DNA from: Rikenellaceae bacterium
GTDB taxonomy: Bacteria > Bacteroidota > Bacteroidia > Bacteroidales > UBA932
Direction: 5' to 3'
NCBI GenBank assembly: GCA_900771005.1
Contig: CAAGMI010000277.1
Span: 19,680 to 83,679, forward strand
Length of the DNA stretch: 64,000 nucleotides
A program made the translations under genes and the position numbers. Shown here piece by piece: positions 1-13,825 of the stretch. A model generated the notes under the pieces. That model did not search any database. It saw only the letters and a list, made by a program, of their open reading frames with translations, and was not told where the DNA came from. Every line of letters begins with the position of its first letter. Positions within the stretch are counted from its first letter, which is position 1.

Positions 1-2
1 AT

Positions 3-269
3 TTCTTCAACATTTCAGGCTCGCTTTATGTGGACCAGAATGCCAGCCAGGACATCAAGGCATCGGCACAGGGCCTGTTCATGCTGATGACCAACGGACT
101 CGGTGCTACATTCGGAACCCTTGCGGCAGGTGCAGTGGTTGATGCGTGCGTATATAACGCAACCACGCCAAGCTGGAGCAAGGCGTGGTACATATTCGCA
201 GGCTACTCTCTCGTAGTCGGAATCGTATTTATGCTGATCTTCAAAGACCCTGCAAAGAAACAGGCTTAG
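3..269 (+). CDS. Nucleoside:H+ symporter-type MFS permease, C-terminal fragment
   Basis: Partial gene that runs in from the left edge. The frame is open from base 3, so the GTG at 30 is not the true start. The visible 88 residues contain an FFNISGSLYV segment followed by ASAQGLFMLMTNG, which resembles the last third of NupG/XapB nucleoside:proton symporters of the major facilitator superfamily. Two hydrophobic stretches (about residues 35-55 and 65-82 of the fragment) fit the last transmembrane helices, and the tail is short and lysine-rich (KDPAKKQA). Nucleoside import is inferred from this resemblance only. The stop codon overlaps the stop of potD on the other strand (TTAG), so there is no room for a terminator. 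Confidence 0.75.
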   Translation, partial: FFNISGSLYVDQNASQDIKASAQGLFMLMTNGLGATFGTLAAGAVVDACVYNATTPSWSKAWYIFAGYSLVVGIVFMLIFKDPAKKQA

Positions 270-1561
270 GAGCGGCGCTTCTTTCCCGAATGCTTCCTGC
301 GTGAATTTCTGGATTTCACGAATCCGAACACTGCAAAAGCGACAACGACGAGTGCGATGACCACCAAGGTCATCGCATTTGCGTTTTCCCCTTTCACGCG
401 TGACCACATTTCGATAAGTTTATATGTATCGTCACCCCAGTCGTGCATAAGGGCGCAGTGCTCAATAGTCTTGATATCAGGATAAAGGACAGGGCTTACG
501 CAGACGCTGTCCATTCCCGGGAAGAAATATGAAATGTCAATAGGATCGAGAGTCTCGTCAATCTGTGATTCAAGGACGGAAGGGTCACCGTTAGCTGACA
601 CATAACCCGTCACATCCATATTTCTGATGGCGATATCAGGCCGGCACATGAAATCAATGAAATATGTAGCTGCCTTGACGTTCTTGGCATACTTGGGTAT
701 CACCCAACCGTCAAACCAGACGTTGCTTCCTTCTTCAGGCACGATGTACCTGAGGTCAACGCCAACTTCCTCAGCCTCTTCAATTGCCCATACGGCATCA
801 CCGCTCCAGTTAAGGCTGACATATCCCCTTTCCTGGGTCATCTGCTCCTTTCCGAAATCGGCCTCCCATCCGGCTACCAGCGGACTGACTTCTCTCATGA
901 AGGACTCCACGGCAGCGACCGTTTCGTCGGATGAATCGAGCGTGAGCTCATCGAGGGTGACAGATCCGCTGTTAAGTTCATCCTGCTTGATACACATCAG
1001 TACAGGGGTAAACACATCCCTCGGGGCATCCTTGATGAAAATTTTGCCGTCGAATTTCGGATTACGGAAGATATTCCAGGTGGAAGCCTCCTCATCGGTT
1101 ACATACTTACCGTTGTAAAGTATTCCAACCGTACCCCACATGAATGCCACAGCATAATCATTGGCATCAATCCGGGGATTGATCGTGCTGAACATATCCC
1201 TCACGTAAGGGGATCTGTTGTTCCTGATATAGTTGATGCTGTCCGGAAGGGACTCGAAATCGAGAGGTATGAGCATATCGTTGTTCAGCATACGTTCGAT
1301 TATATAGTCCGAAGGACAGGTGACATCATAATCCTCATGTCCCTTCTCAATCTTTGAAAGCATGGTTTCATTGATGTCGAAAGTCTGATAAATAACCTTT
1401 ATCGGTTCTCCGGTCTGCTGTTCATACCAGTCCTCGAACATAGGGATCACATCCTCGTCGATGTAGTTTGACCAGTTATAAACCTTGATGATCTGAGTGC
1501 GGTCCTGGCTGCAGGAGCACAAAACAAACAGAGACAAAAGAATGTAAATGATTCTTTTCAT
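266..1561 (-). CDS. potD: Spermidine/putrescine ABC transporter substrate-binding protein PotD, with C-terminal membrane tail
   Basis: Periplasmic polyamine-binding component of a PotABCD importer, 431 aa. The N-terminus is a lipoprotein signal with Cys at about residues 16-18 (FVLCSCSQ). Next comes the family start IKVYNWSNYIDEDVIPMFE, and later features such as LNWSGDAVW and FDGWVIPKYAKN fit PotD/PotF. Known PotD proteins are about 350 aa. The extra length here includes a C-terminal hydrophobic helix (about residues 391-412) followed by a basic tail rich in Arg and Lys, so the protein may be fixed in the inner membrane at its C-end as well as lipidated at its N-end. It is the last gene of the operon; its ATG overlaps the potC stop (TAATG). 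Which polyamine it binds cannot be told. Confidence 0.9.
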   Translation of the reverse strand: MKRIIYILLSLFVLCSCSQDRTQIIKVYNWSNYIDEDVIPMFEDWYEQQTGEPIKVIYQTFDINETMLSKIEKGHEDYDVTCPSDYIIERMLNNDMLIPLDFESLPDSINYIRNNRSPYVRDMFSTINPRIDANDYAVAFMWGTVGILYNGKYVTDEEASTWNIFRNPKFDGKIFIKDAPRDVFTPVLMCIKQDELNSGSVTLDELTLDSSDETVAAVESFMREVSPLVAGWEADFGKEQMTQERGYVSLNWSGDAVWAIEEAEEVGVDLRYIVPEEGSNVWFDGWVIPKYAKNVKAATYFIDFMCRPDIAIRNMDVTGYVSANGDPSVLESQIDETLDPIDISYFFPGMDSVCVSPVLYPDIKTIEHCALMHDWGDDTYKLIEMWSRVKGENANAMTLVVIALVVVAFAVFGFVKSRNSRRKHSGKKRRS

Positions 1562-2367
1562 TACTTTTTGATTGATTTTTGTTGTTTGGCCTGGCGTATG
1601 TTTATTACCACCAGGAGTATAAGAACGATAAGGAAAATCAGTGTCATAAGAGGCCTGAGCTCAGGGGTGAGCCCGCCCTTTCTGGCGTCGGTGTAGATAT
1701 AGGTTGAAAGTGTATCGAGGCCTATGGTTCCACGGGTGAAGAACGTTACGGCAAAATCATCCAGGCTCATGGTGAAAGCAAGGATGAAGCCGCTGACCAT
1801 ACCCGGTTTCAACTGCGGCACAAGCACTTTCCAGAGCGCCTGGGACGGCGTTGCGCCGAGATCAAGGGCCGCTTCATAGATGTTCGGGTTCATCTGGTAG
1901 AGTTTCGGCAGTACGCTCAGGACGACATAAGGGGTGCAGAAGGTGACATGAGCCAGCACTACTGTGGCATATCCCTGGGTAAAATGCAGGAAAACGAACA
2001 GCAGGAACAGGGAAACGCCGGTAATGACATCCGGATTGATCATCGGTATGCTGTTCAGGAACTGTATTGTATTCTTCCTGCGCCCGCGGAGGTTATGTAT
2101 GCCTATTGCCGCCATAGAGCCGAGGGCTGTGGATATAAGAGCCGCCAGCAAAGCAATAAAAAGCGTATTCTCCACTGCCGAAAGCAATGTATTTGCACCT
2201 TGCATGCTGCCCACGAAGAGATTTTCATATAACTTGGTGGAGAATCCTGTCCAGTTTCCAAGCACCCTCGATTCAGTAAACGAGAATATCGCTATAAAAA
2301 CCAGCGGAGCATAGAGCAATATGATGAGCAGCCATACGTAGGCCTTGGCGAGAATTTTCTTGATCAT
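1561..2367 (-). CDS. potC: Spermidine/putrescine ABC transporter permease PotC
   Basis: Inner-membrane permease subunit, 268 aa, with six predicted transmembrane helices. The binding-protein-dependent transport signature (EAA loop) is visible as EAALDLGATPSQALWKVLVP around residues 165-185, the site that contacts the ATPase PotA. MSLDDFAVTFF shortly after is typical of PotC. The start overlaps the potB stop by 4 nt (ATGA), and its own stop shares one base with the potD ATG, so translation of the three is probably coupled. It forms the translocation pore with PotB. Confidence 0.93.
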   Translation of the reverse strand: MIKKILAKAYVWLLIILLYAPLVFIAIFSFTESRVLGNWTGFSTKLYENLFVGSMQGANTLLSAVENTLFIALLAALISTALGSMAAIGIHNLRGRRKNTIQFLNSIPMINPDVITGVSLFLLFVFLHFTQGYATVVLAHVTFCTPYVVLSVLPKLYQMNPNIYEAALDLGATPSQALWKVLVPQLKPGMVSGFILAFTMSLDDFAVTFFTRGTIGLDTLSTYIYTDARKGGLTPELRPLMTLIFLIVLILLVVINIRQAKQQKSIKK

Positions 2368-3152
2368 ATCGTCGCGCCTCCTTCCGCTGCATTCTTTCTG
2401 CCGTCACCGGAAATCAACGTAGTCAATCCGATTATCAGAAGCATGATAAGCGACAATGCCGCACCGTAGTTCCACATCGAGGAGTTGATATTTTCCTGGA
2501 TGATGGTTCCGAAAAGCTTGATCTTGCCGTTCGTAAGAAACTCGGAAATCGCAAAAGTGCTCACCGTAGGCATGAATACCATCAGTATTCCACTCCTTAC
2601 GCCCGGCATGGACAACGGCACGGTCACTTTCCAGAAGACCTGTACCGGATTTGCACCCAGATCCTCCGCCGCCTCCGCGTATGATTTGTCCATCTTGTTG
2701 AGCACATTGTAGATAGGATAGATCATGAACGGCAGGTAATCGTAAACCATACCGAAAAGCAGGGTTCCCTTCCCAAGCTGGATCCCGAGCACGTTGAACA
2801 GCTCAGCCGTAGCCAGGGTTCTCATAAGCGCATTGATCCACATCGGAAGGATGAAAAGCACCATAGTAACCGTGCTCCGGTTATACTTTTTGTTGGAAAG
2901 TATCCACGCTGCAGGATACCCTATCAGAATGCACAGGGCGGTATTTTCTATGGCTATCTCAAGGGACAGCGCAAAGGTTGCGATCGCGTCCGAATCAGAA
3001 AAGAAATGGATAAGGTTGTCAAGAGTGAACCTTCCCGTACCATCCTGCAGGGCATACAGAAGTATCAATGCCAACGGCAAAGCCACAAACAGGATCATGA
3101 AGATCAGATAAGGCGTCGCCCAGGATGACCTCTTAATCATCGTTCTTCTCAA
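2364..3152 (-). CDS. potB: Spermidine/putrescine ABC transporter permease PotB
   Basis: Second permease subunit, 262 aa, six predicted transmembrane helices. The EAA loop is seen as [20 protein letters not shown] around residues 155-175. PAAWILSNK and [15 protein letters not shown] match PotB. The reading frame allows a start at 3152 or at a second Met at 3140 (MIKRSSW), which sits directly before the first hydrophobic helix. Either start overlaps the end of potA (20 or 8 nt). Partner of PotC. Confidence 0.93.
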   Translation of the reverse strand: MRRTMIKRSSWATPYLIFMILFVALPLALILLYALQDGTGRFTLDNLIHFFSDSDAIATFALSLEIAIENTALCILIGYPAAWILSNKKYNRSTVTMVLFILPMWINALMRTLATAELFNVLGIQLGKGTLLFGMVYDYLPFMIYPIYNVLNKMDKSYAEAAEDLGANPVQVFWKVTVPLSMPGVRSGILMVFMPTVSTFAISEFLTNGKIKLFGTIIQENINSSMWNYGAALSLIMLLIIGLTTLISGDGRKNAAEGGATI

Positions 3153-4512
3153 TAATTATGTCCTTAGAAAGGATATTCACACCGACAAGATCGCCCTTGT
3201 CCCAGACATCCTGAGTATCCACATAGATATAGTCGCCGCTGTCCAGAAGGACAGTGAGATGGTAATGGTCTCCCTTATAGAGGATGAAATTGACCTCTCC
3301 CGCAATCATACCGTCCTCCTGATGGTCCATCAGGTCAACCTTGCCGAACTGTACGGTTACCCGCACCTTGGTTCCCGGAGCAAGATCTGTATGAGCACAT
3401 TCGAAATCAAAGTCAAGGAAGTTCACGTGAGTCTCATCGACGATCTCTGCCTCGAAAGTATTGCAGATACGTTCGGATTTCATAACCTGTATGTTCTCCG
3501 GCAATATGCAAAGACCGACCCTGTCTCCGACATTGAACTGTCTGAAATCCTGGGCCATAAGTTCATAACCAGTCTCCGTCTCCACAAAGAGCTGATAATA
3601 CACACCTTTGAAGGTACAGGAAGTGACAGTTCCGAAAAACATCGATTTTGACTGGTCCCTGCGTATCTGCACATCTTCAGGTCTGACGACGATGTCAACA
3701 GGAGCATTATCCCCGAATCCCTCATCCACGCAGTCGAACTCATAACCGGCAAAACGGACTCTGCGGTCACGTATCATAAGACCGTTCAGAATGTTGGATT
3801 CACCTATGAAATCGGCGACAAAGGAATTCTTAGGCTCATTATAGACGTCTGTAGGGGTTCCTATCTGCTGAATCCTGCCTTTGTTCATAACGACAATGGT
3901 ATCGCTGAGCGTAAGAGCTTCCTCCTGATCGTGCGTGACATATATGAAGGTGATTCCAAGCTCCTTGTGCATTTCCTTGAGCTCAATCTGCATATCCTTG
4001 CGCATTTTGAGGTCAAGTGCGGCAAGAGGCTCGTCGAGAAGCAGCACTTTCGGCTGGTTTACAAGAGCTCTTGCGATGGCGACTCTCTGCTGTTGTCCTC
4101 CGGACAGAGACTCCACGTTCCTGTCCTCATAGTCAGTCATAGACACCATCTTCAGCACCTTGCGTACCTTCTTGTCTATCTCGTCGGACGGGACTTTCTT
4201 CAGCTTCAGGCCGAAGGCGATATTGTCATATACGTCCAGATGCGGGAAAAGGGCATACCTCTGGAATACGGTATTCAAAGGTCTTTTGTACGGAGGTATT
4301 TCCGACAGATCCTTTCCCTCGAGGCATATGGAGCCCTCATCAGGTGTCAGGAATCCGGCAATGAGTCTCAATGTAGTTGTTTTACCGCAACCGGAAGGTC
4401 CCAGGAGAGTCACGAACTCACCCTTTCTTATCTGAAGATTAATATCATCCAGGACCTGCTTGCCGCCATAACTGTGGCTGACATGCTTAAGATCTATAAT
4501 GACATTTTCCAT
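3133..4512 (-). CDS. potA: Spermidine/putrescine ABC transporter ATP-binding protein PotA (long form)
   Basis: Cytoplasmic ATPase that powers polyamine import. Walker A is [14 protein letters not shown] (about residues 35-48), the ABC signature is [15 protein letters not shown], Walker B is [12 protein letters not shown], and the switch His lies in YVTHDQEEA. The nucleotide-binding domain ends near residue 240. The remaining 220 residues are longer than usual (E. coli PotA is about 380 aa in total) and look like two successive TOBE-type beta domains; the second covers about residues 350-455. TOBE domains of this family can sense substrate, so the extra copy may be regulatory; that is inference. 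It overlaps the upstream outer-membrane protein gene by 19 nt. Confidence 0.93.
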   Translation of the reverse strand: MENVIIDLKHVSHSYGGKQVLDDINLQIRKGEFVTLLGPSGCGKTTTLRLIAGFLTPDEGSICLEGKDLSEIPPYKRPLNTVFQRYALFPHLDVYDNIAFGLKLKKVPSDEIDKKVRKVLKMVSMTDYEDRNVESLSGGQQQRVAIARALVNQPKVLLLDEPLAALDLKMRKDMQIELKEMHKELGITFIYVTHDQEEALTLSDTIVVMNKGRIQQIGTPTDVYNEPKNSFVADFIGESNILNGLMIRDRRVRFAGYEFDCVDEGFGDNAPVDIVVRPEDVQIRRDQSKSMFFGTVTSCTFKGVYYQLFVETETGYELMAQDFRQFNVGDRVGLCILPENIQVMKSERICNTFEAEIVDETHVNFLDFDFECAHTDLAPGTKVRVTVQFGKVDLMDHQEDGMIAGEVNFILYKGDHYHLTVLLDSGDYIYVDTQDVWDKGDLVGVNILSKDIIIEKNDD

Positions 4513-5438
4513 GTCACACCGATGTTGAATAATGGAGTTTCAAGGATATTGTCATACTCTGCAAGAGCATGGATACGCAACTGCTCTATAGGCATCCAAT
4601 TGATCACCAGACTGCCATACAGTTTATTTATGTCCAATTCCTCAAGGAAATCAGGGAAAAGTTGGTTTTCGTGTCCTGCCTTGATGGCAAAAGACCACTG
4701 CTCCACCGGAGAGTATGTAACCTTGAGGGAATTGTATCCGTGATATCCGCTGCGAAGTTCAGTGAAGCTGTCCCACAGCAGATCCCATTTTCCAAATGAG
4801 AAATCGTGTCCCATTGCGAAAATGAATTCATCGATATGATTGAGGGAATAGATACCGTTGTACCAGTCAAACGACGTAAGGGCCTCGAGAGAGAAAGCAT
4901 ATTTGCCACTGGCGAAAGGCCTTTCTCCATAAGGTGATGTCGTCACCTGGCCAAGGAGCGAGAACGACTCTGACGGAGTCCAGGAAAGCATTCCTCCCCA
5001 CTGATAGACAGGCAGGATGCCCCACACCGTACTTGCATTTTCGAAGTACATGTCGAAATCATATCCGTCAGATTCCCATGTACCGATTCTGATGTAGTCC
5101 TTTCCGAGGGAGAATTGGAAATCACCAAAATCATAACTCAGCAGCAGCCAGTCAAGCCAGTTGACACTGTCACTGTGCAGAGTGTTCTCATAAAGGTACT
5201 TTGGATCGGAGCACAAAAGATGGAACGAGGCACTGTATGAGAGCCTTTCCGTGAAATTGCCATCCAGAAGGAAATAAAGGGAAGAGTTACCGAGATGGTG
5301 ATATTCCTCAATTGAAGAATATTCGGCTCTTGCCACAACAGTCATCTCGGGCTTATTACCGGGAGACTCAGCCTCTTGCGAGAACGCAAGAAAGCACGGC
5401 AGCATCATAGCTGCAAGCGATAATAGTGTTCTTCTCAT
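4494..5438 (-). CDS. Putative outer-membrane beta-barrel protein, first gene of the polyamine operon
   Basis: Secreted protein of 314 aa with an N-terminal signal peptide ending near FLAFSQ. The mature part is rich in aromatic residues and alternating short strands ([43 protein letters not shown]), and it ends in Leu after a strand-like GVTWKMSL, as expected for an outer-membrane beta-barrel of about 14-16 strands. No named family was recognised. It is the promoter-proximal gene ahead of potA and overlaps it by 19 nt, which suggests a porin for polyamines feeding the Pot importer. That role rests on context only. Confidence 0.7.
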   Translation of the reverse strand: MRRTLLSLAAMMLPCFLAFSQEAESPGNKPEMTVVARAEYSSIEEYHHLGNSSLYFLLDGNFTERLSYSASFHLLCSDPKYLYENTLHSDSVNWLDWLLLSYDFGDFQFSLGKDYIRIGTWESDGYDFDMYFENASTVWGILPVYQWGGMLSWTPSESFSLLGQVTTSPYGERPFASGKYAFSLEALTSFDWYNGIYSLNHIDEFIFAMGHDFSFGKWDLLWDSFTELRSGYHGYNSLKVTYSPVEQWSFAIKAGHENQLFPDFLEELDINKLYGSLVINWMPIEQLRIHALAEYDNILETPLFNIGVTWKMSL

Positions 5439-5492
5439 TTAACCGCATAAAAAAGGTTTTGGTTAACACGGAAGGAACCGTGCATTCGGGCG

Positions 5493-5500
5493 CAAATATA
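5493..5500 (-). promoter_or_regulatory. -7 promoter box (TATATTTG) of the polyamine operon
   Basis: Reads TATATTTG on the minus strand, an exact match to the Bacteroidota TAnnTTTG box, about 54 nt upstream of the first operon ATG (5438). No TTTG was found at the usual spacing upstream. It lies back to back with the GH97 box at 5504-5511. Confidence 0.65.
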
Positions 5501-5503
5501 TAA

Positions 5504-5511
5504 TATTTTTG
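5504..5511 (+). promoter_or_regulatory. -7 promoter box (TATTTTTG) of the GH97 gene
   Basis: Plus-strand TATTTTTG, matching TAnnTTTG, 37 nt before the GH97 ATG at 5549. Only 3 nt separate it from the opposing box of the polyamine operon, so both promoters cannot be occupied together. Confidence 0.6.
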
Positions 5512-5548
5512 AAAATAATGGTTACATTCGCACCAAACTAATAGCAAT

Positions 5549-11194
<5,646 letters not shown>

Positions 11195-11212
11195 TTATTA
11201 AGGAGCAGTCAG

Positions 11213-11252
11213 TAAAAAATGACGGAGAGACAGAATCATCCACCTCCCCGTC
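11213..11252 (-). terminator. Rho-independent terminator after the Hc1-like gene
   Basis: On the minus strand GACGGGGAG pairs with CTCTCCGTC (9 bp, one G-U) around a loop of about 14 nt and is followed by a run of six T. It lies between the Hc1-like stop and the S66 start. Confidence 0.7.
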
Positions 11253-11273
11253 GTCTTTTCTAATGTAATGAAA

Positions 11274-11441
11274 TTACTTCTTTGATGCAGCGATAGAAGC
11301 CTTGCGATACTCCTTGCCAAGTTTCTCGAGTTCGAGAGTAGCCTTGCGTACGCGTGCCTGAGCGGCCTTGTTGTCTTCCTTAACGATGTCGACCTTGATA
11401 GCGTCAACAACTGCATTGATCTTTGCGATAAGCTGTTTCAT
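11274..11441 (-). CDS. Histone H1-like (Hc1 type) small DNA-binding protein
   Basis: A 55-aa basic protein that a length-filtered gene list would miss. It starts MKQLIAKINAVVDAIK, continues with RKATLELEKLGKEYRK and ends ASKK. About 13 Lys/Arg against 7 Asp/Glu, all helix-forming. This matches the short Hc1-type histone H1 homologues widespread in Bacteroidota, thought to be nucleoid-associated. It has its own TACATTTG promoter box and a terminator, so it is a single-gene unit. Recognition is from the characteristic N-terminus; the DNA-binding role is by homology. Confidence 0.85.
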   Translation of the reverse strand: MKQLIAKINAVVDAIKVDIVKEDNKAAQARVRKATLELEKLGKEYRKASIAASKK

Positions 11442-11488
11442 AATGATAATTATAAATGGTTATTTGTTATTGAATGTTCAAATCCATG

Positions 11489-11496
11489 CAAATGTA
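11489..11496 (-). promoter_or_regulatory. -7 promoter box (TACATTTG) of the Hc1-like gene
   Basis: Minus-strand TACATTTG, 47 nt upstream of the ATG at 11441, in an AT-rich leader. A TTTG lies 12 nt upstream of the box rather than the usual 19-21. Confidence 0.65.
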
Positions 11497-11512
11497 GTCA
11501 AAAATTTTCAAA

Positions 11513-12985
11513 TCACCTAACCTTCTTCATATAGTACCACTTCCACTGTAGGAATGAGACAAACTCGACAATGAATGACGAAAATGCAATGGCAGGTACC
11601 CATTCCACCGGCATACTGAGACATATCTTGTCCACACAGAAATACGTCACACATACGGAAGTCACAAAGCAGGCAGGGATGACTGTTATGAGATAGCTGA
11701 ATCCCTTTTCCTTCTGCACAAGATATATTGAAGCCAGCCACAAAGTGAAACCGGCCAGCATCTGATTGGCCCAACCGAAGTATCTCCATATCACATTGAA
11801 GCCGTCCTCGTTGGAAACATTGTACCAAAGCAGCCCTAAGGTCAGAACGAAAAGCGGCAAAGCCAGCAATACCCTGTTCTTCTTAGGCTTCTGATCGATA
11901 TGGAAGAAATCGGCAATAATAAGGCGGGCGCTTCTGAATGCGGTATCGCCGCTGGTAATAGGTGCAGCTACCACGCCTATGATTGCAAGTGCACCTCCAA
12001 GAACGCCCAGCCACGAACCTGCCACCTTCGTAACGACAGTTGGAGCGGCTGCGCTCAGATCCGAGCCAACCTCGGCGGCACCTCCGTCAAAGAAGAAATA
12101 TGAAGACACAGCGGCCCAAACCAAGGCTACGAGACCCTCTGTGATCATCGACCCGTAGAATACGCGGCGACCATTCTTCTCATTTTCAAGGCATCTGGCC
12201 ATAATAGGGCTCTGGGTGGCATGGAATCCGCTGATCGCCCCACATGCGATGGTTATGAAAAGGCAAGGGAAGATTGGCTGGGACGACAGTCCCGTCAATC
12301 CCTTCTGCGCGCCCAGATTTCCGAGTCCGTCCCATATTTCCGGCAGAGACGGCCACTTGATGAACAGGCACACCATCAGGGACAATGCCATAAAAAGCAA
12401 GGCAAAGGCAAAGAACGGATATATTTTGCCTATAATCTTGTCCACCGGCAAAAGCGTTGCCAATATGTAATAGCAGAAAATTACAATCGTCCACGTCAGG
12501 ATGGATCCGGATGTCCCGTTGCCTGCCATATCTCCAAGTATGATTGCAGGACTGTAGACGAAGACAGTGCCTACAAGCAGAAGGAGAAACAGCGATGCTA
12601 CGAGCATAATGCGCTCGGCATGCCTCCCCATATGCTCTCCCACAAGGTCAGGCAAAGATGCGCCTCCGTGACGGATGCTCATCATCCCGGTGAAATAGTC
12701 GTGTACACCTCCGGCGAAGATAGATCCGAAAACTATCCACAAATACGCAGAGGGGCCGAACTTGGCTCCCATTATGGCGCCGAAGATAGGACCTGTGCCT
12801 GCGATATTGAGGAACTGGATCATAAAGACTTTCCAGCCCGGCATAGGGATATAGTCCACGCCGTCATTCTTGGCATAGGCAGGTGTAATCCTTTTAGAAT
12901 CCGGTTTGAACACCTTCTCCACCAGCCTGCCGTAAAAAGCATACCCGAGAAGAAGGGCAACTATACTTATGATAAAGCTGAACAT
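11513..12985 (-). CDS. cstA: Carbon starvation protein CstA (pyruvate/peptide transporter family)
   Basis: Polytopic inner-membrane protein, 490 aa, with at least 12 hydrophobic segments. MPGWKVFMIQFLNIAGTGPIFGAIMGAKFG near residues 48-77 is the CstA hallmark, with GGVHDYFTGMMSIRHGGASLP and GFHATQSPIMARC further on. E. coli CstA is about 700 aa; this shorter form is usual in Bacteroidota. Known members import pyruvate or peptides; the substrate here is not determined. The gene shares one base (TAATG) with the DUF4923 gene upstream, so the two are probably cotranscribed. Confidence 0.92.
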   Translation of the reverse strand: MFSFIISIVALLLGYAFYGRLVEKVFKPDSKRITPAYAKNDGVDYIPMPGWKVFMIQFLNIAGTGPIFGAIMGAKFGPSAYLWIVFGSIFAGGVHDYFTGMMSIRHGGASLPDLVGEHMGRHAERIMLVASLFLLLLVGTVFVYSPAIILGDMAGNGTSGSILTWTIVIFCYYILATLLPVDKIIGKIYPFFAFALLFMALSLMVCLFIKWPSLPEIWDGLGNLGAQKGLTGLSSQPIFPCLFITIACGAISGFHATQSPIMARCLENEKNGRRVFYGSMITEGLVALVWAAVSSYFFFDGGAAEVGSDLSAAAPTVVTKVAGSWLGVLGGALAIIGVVAAPITSGDTAFRSARLIIADFFHIDQKPKKNRVLLALPLFVLTLGLLWYNVSNEDGFNVIWRYFGWANQMLAGFTLWLASIYLVQKEKGFSYLITVIPACFVTSVCVTYFCVDKICLSMPVEWVPAIAFSSFIVEFVSFLQWKWYYMKKVR

Positions 12986-13581
12986 TATCTGCTAAGTTTA
13001 AAGCCGATATTTATGTTTTTATAATTCTGCAGAAGATTGACAATGGATGAAATAGAGCTTAAATCATAATGCTCAAGTTTTTCGGCGGCAGCCTTTATGA
13101 AATCCATATACTTTTCAAGAGAAAACAGCATCTGGATACCGTTGGAATTCGCCTTTACGGTTCCTGTGAGTGTAACCTTCAGCGCAGAGCTGAGATTTAT
13201 AGTAATCTCGGATCCGTTTATTGAATAGGTGCCCTTCACGGGCATTTTCGTGAAATTGCAGCTACACGTGCTATCCGCATTGAACGTAAATGAGAAAGCA
13301 CCAGGTTTGATTCCGGCCTTTTCAAGGTATTCGTCTATTTTGGTTTCGACTGTAGATGAAACAGCCCCACCGGCAATATTGTTCAGAGCCTTGTCACTTT
13401 CAAGACTGAGAGCCACACCCTGGTATGACCAGGTGCCTGTGATATCCTTCACGTCGGACGTGGTAACCGCCTCGGACACAGCTTTGACGGCACCTCCGAG
13501 AATATTCTTGAAACTTTGCGCAGAAGCAGTACAGCATATTGAAAGAGCTGGCAGAGCAACAAGTAGAAATCTTTTGAACAT
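12985..13581 (-). CDS. DUF4923 family secreted protein (lipocalin-like)
   Basis: 198 aa with a signal peptide ending CTASAQS. The mature protein has a helical start (FKNILGGAVKAVSEAV), then TGTWSYQGVALSLESDKALNNIAGG, and then beta strands FSFTFNADSTCSCNF and KGTYSINGSEITINL typical of the lipocalin-like DUF4923 family found in Bacteroidales. Function unknown. A single short strand-rich fold of this type often binds small hydrophobic ligands, but nothing in this sequence proves that. Upstream of cstA with a 1-nt overlap. Confidence 0.8.
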   Translation of the reverse strand: MFKRFLLVALPALSICCTASAQSFKNILGGAVKAVSEAVTTSDVKDITGTWSYQGVALSLESDKALNNIAGGAVSSTVETKIDEYLEKAGIKPGAFSFTFNADSTCSCNFTKMPVKGTYSINGSEITINLSSALKVTLTGTVKANSNGIQMLFSLEKYMDFIKAAAEKLEHYDLSSISSIVNLLQNYKNINIGFKLSR

Positions 13582-13628
13582 AACAAAACTGATTTTGACA
13601 CGAAATTAACAATTATCGCGGTATATAC

Positions 13629-13654
13629 AAAGAAAGCCCCGGTTTTTCCGAGGC
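13629..13654 (-). terminator. Rho-independent terminator after tRNA-Phe
   Basis: Minus-strand GCCTCGG, five A, CCGGGGC (7 bp with one U-G), then TTTCTTT. It sits 9 nt after the tRNA-Phe 3' end. Confidence 0.7.
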
Positions 13655-13662
13655 CTCTGCTG

Positions 13663-13735
13663 TGGTGCTGACGGGAGTTGAACCAGTGACACATGGATTT
13701 TCAGTCCATTGCTCTACCACCTGAGCTACAGCACC
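13663..13735 (-). tRNA. tRNA-Phe (GAA)
   Basis: 73 nt cloverleaf. Acceptor GGTGCTG pairs with CAGCACC, D-arm GCTC/GAGC, anticodon arm ATGGA-CTGAAAA-TCCAT with anticodon GAA, T-loop TTCAACT. One U-C mismatch lies in the middle of the T-stem (ACTGG/CCCGT). Discriminator A; CCA is not encoded as a separate extension. Own promoter and terminator. Confidence 0.95.
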
Positions 13736-13753
13736 ATTTCCCAAACGGGACTG

Positions 13754-13784
13754 CAAATATAGATAATTTTCGGCAAGTGGCAAA
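13754..13784 (-). promoter_or_regulatory. Full promoter (TTTG-N19-TATATTTG) of tRNA-Phe
   Basis: Minus strand: TTTG at 13781-13784, a 19-nt spacer, then TATATTTG at 13754-13761, which is the complete Bacteroidota consensus. The box ends 18 nt before the tRNA 5' end. Confidence 0.85.
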
Positions 13785-13825
13785 TTTTTCTTTCCGATAC
13801 AGTGAAAATATTTCTAAATTCGCAT

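Noticed and set aside
3931..4743. 270-codon plus-strand ORF opposite potA
   Set aside because: Antisense to Walker A and signature motifs of potA; a codon-bias shadow.
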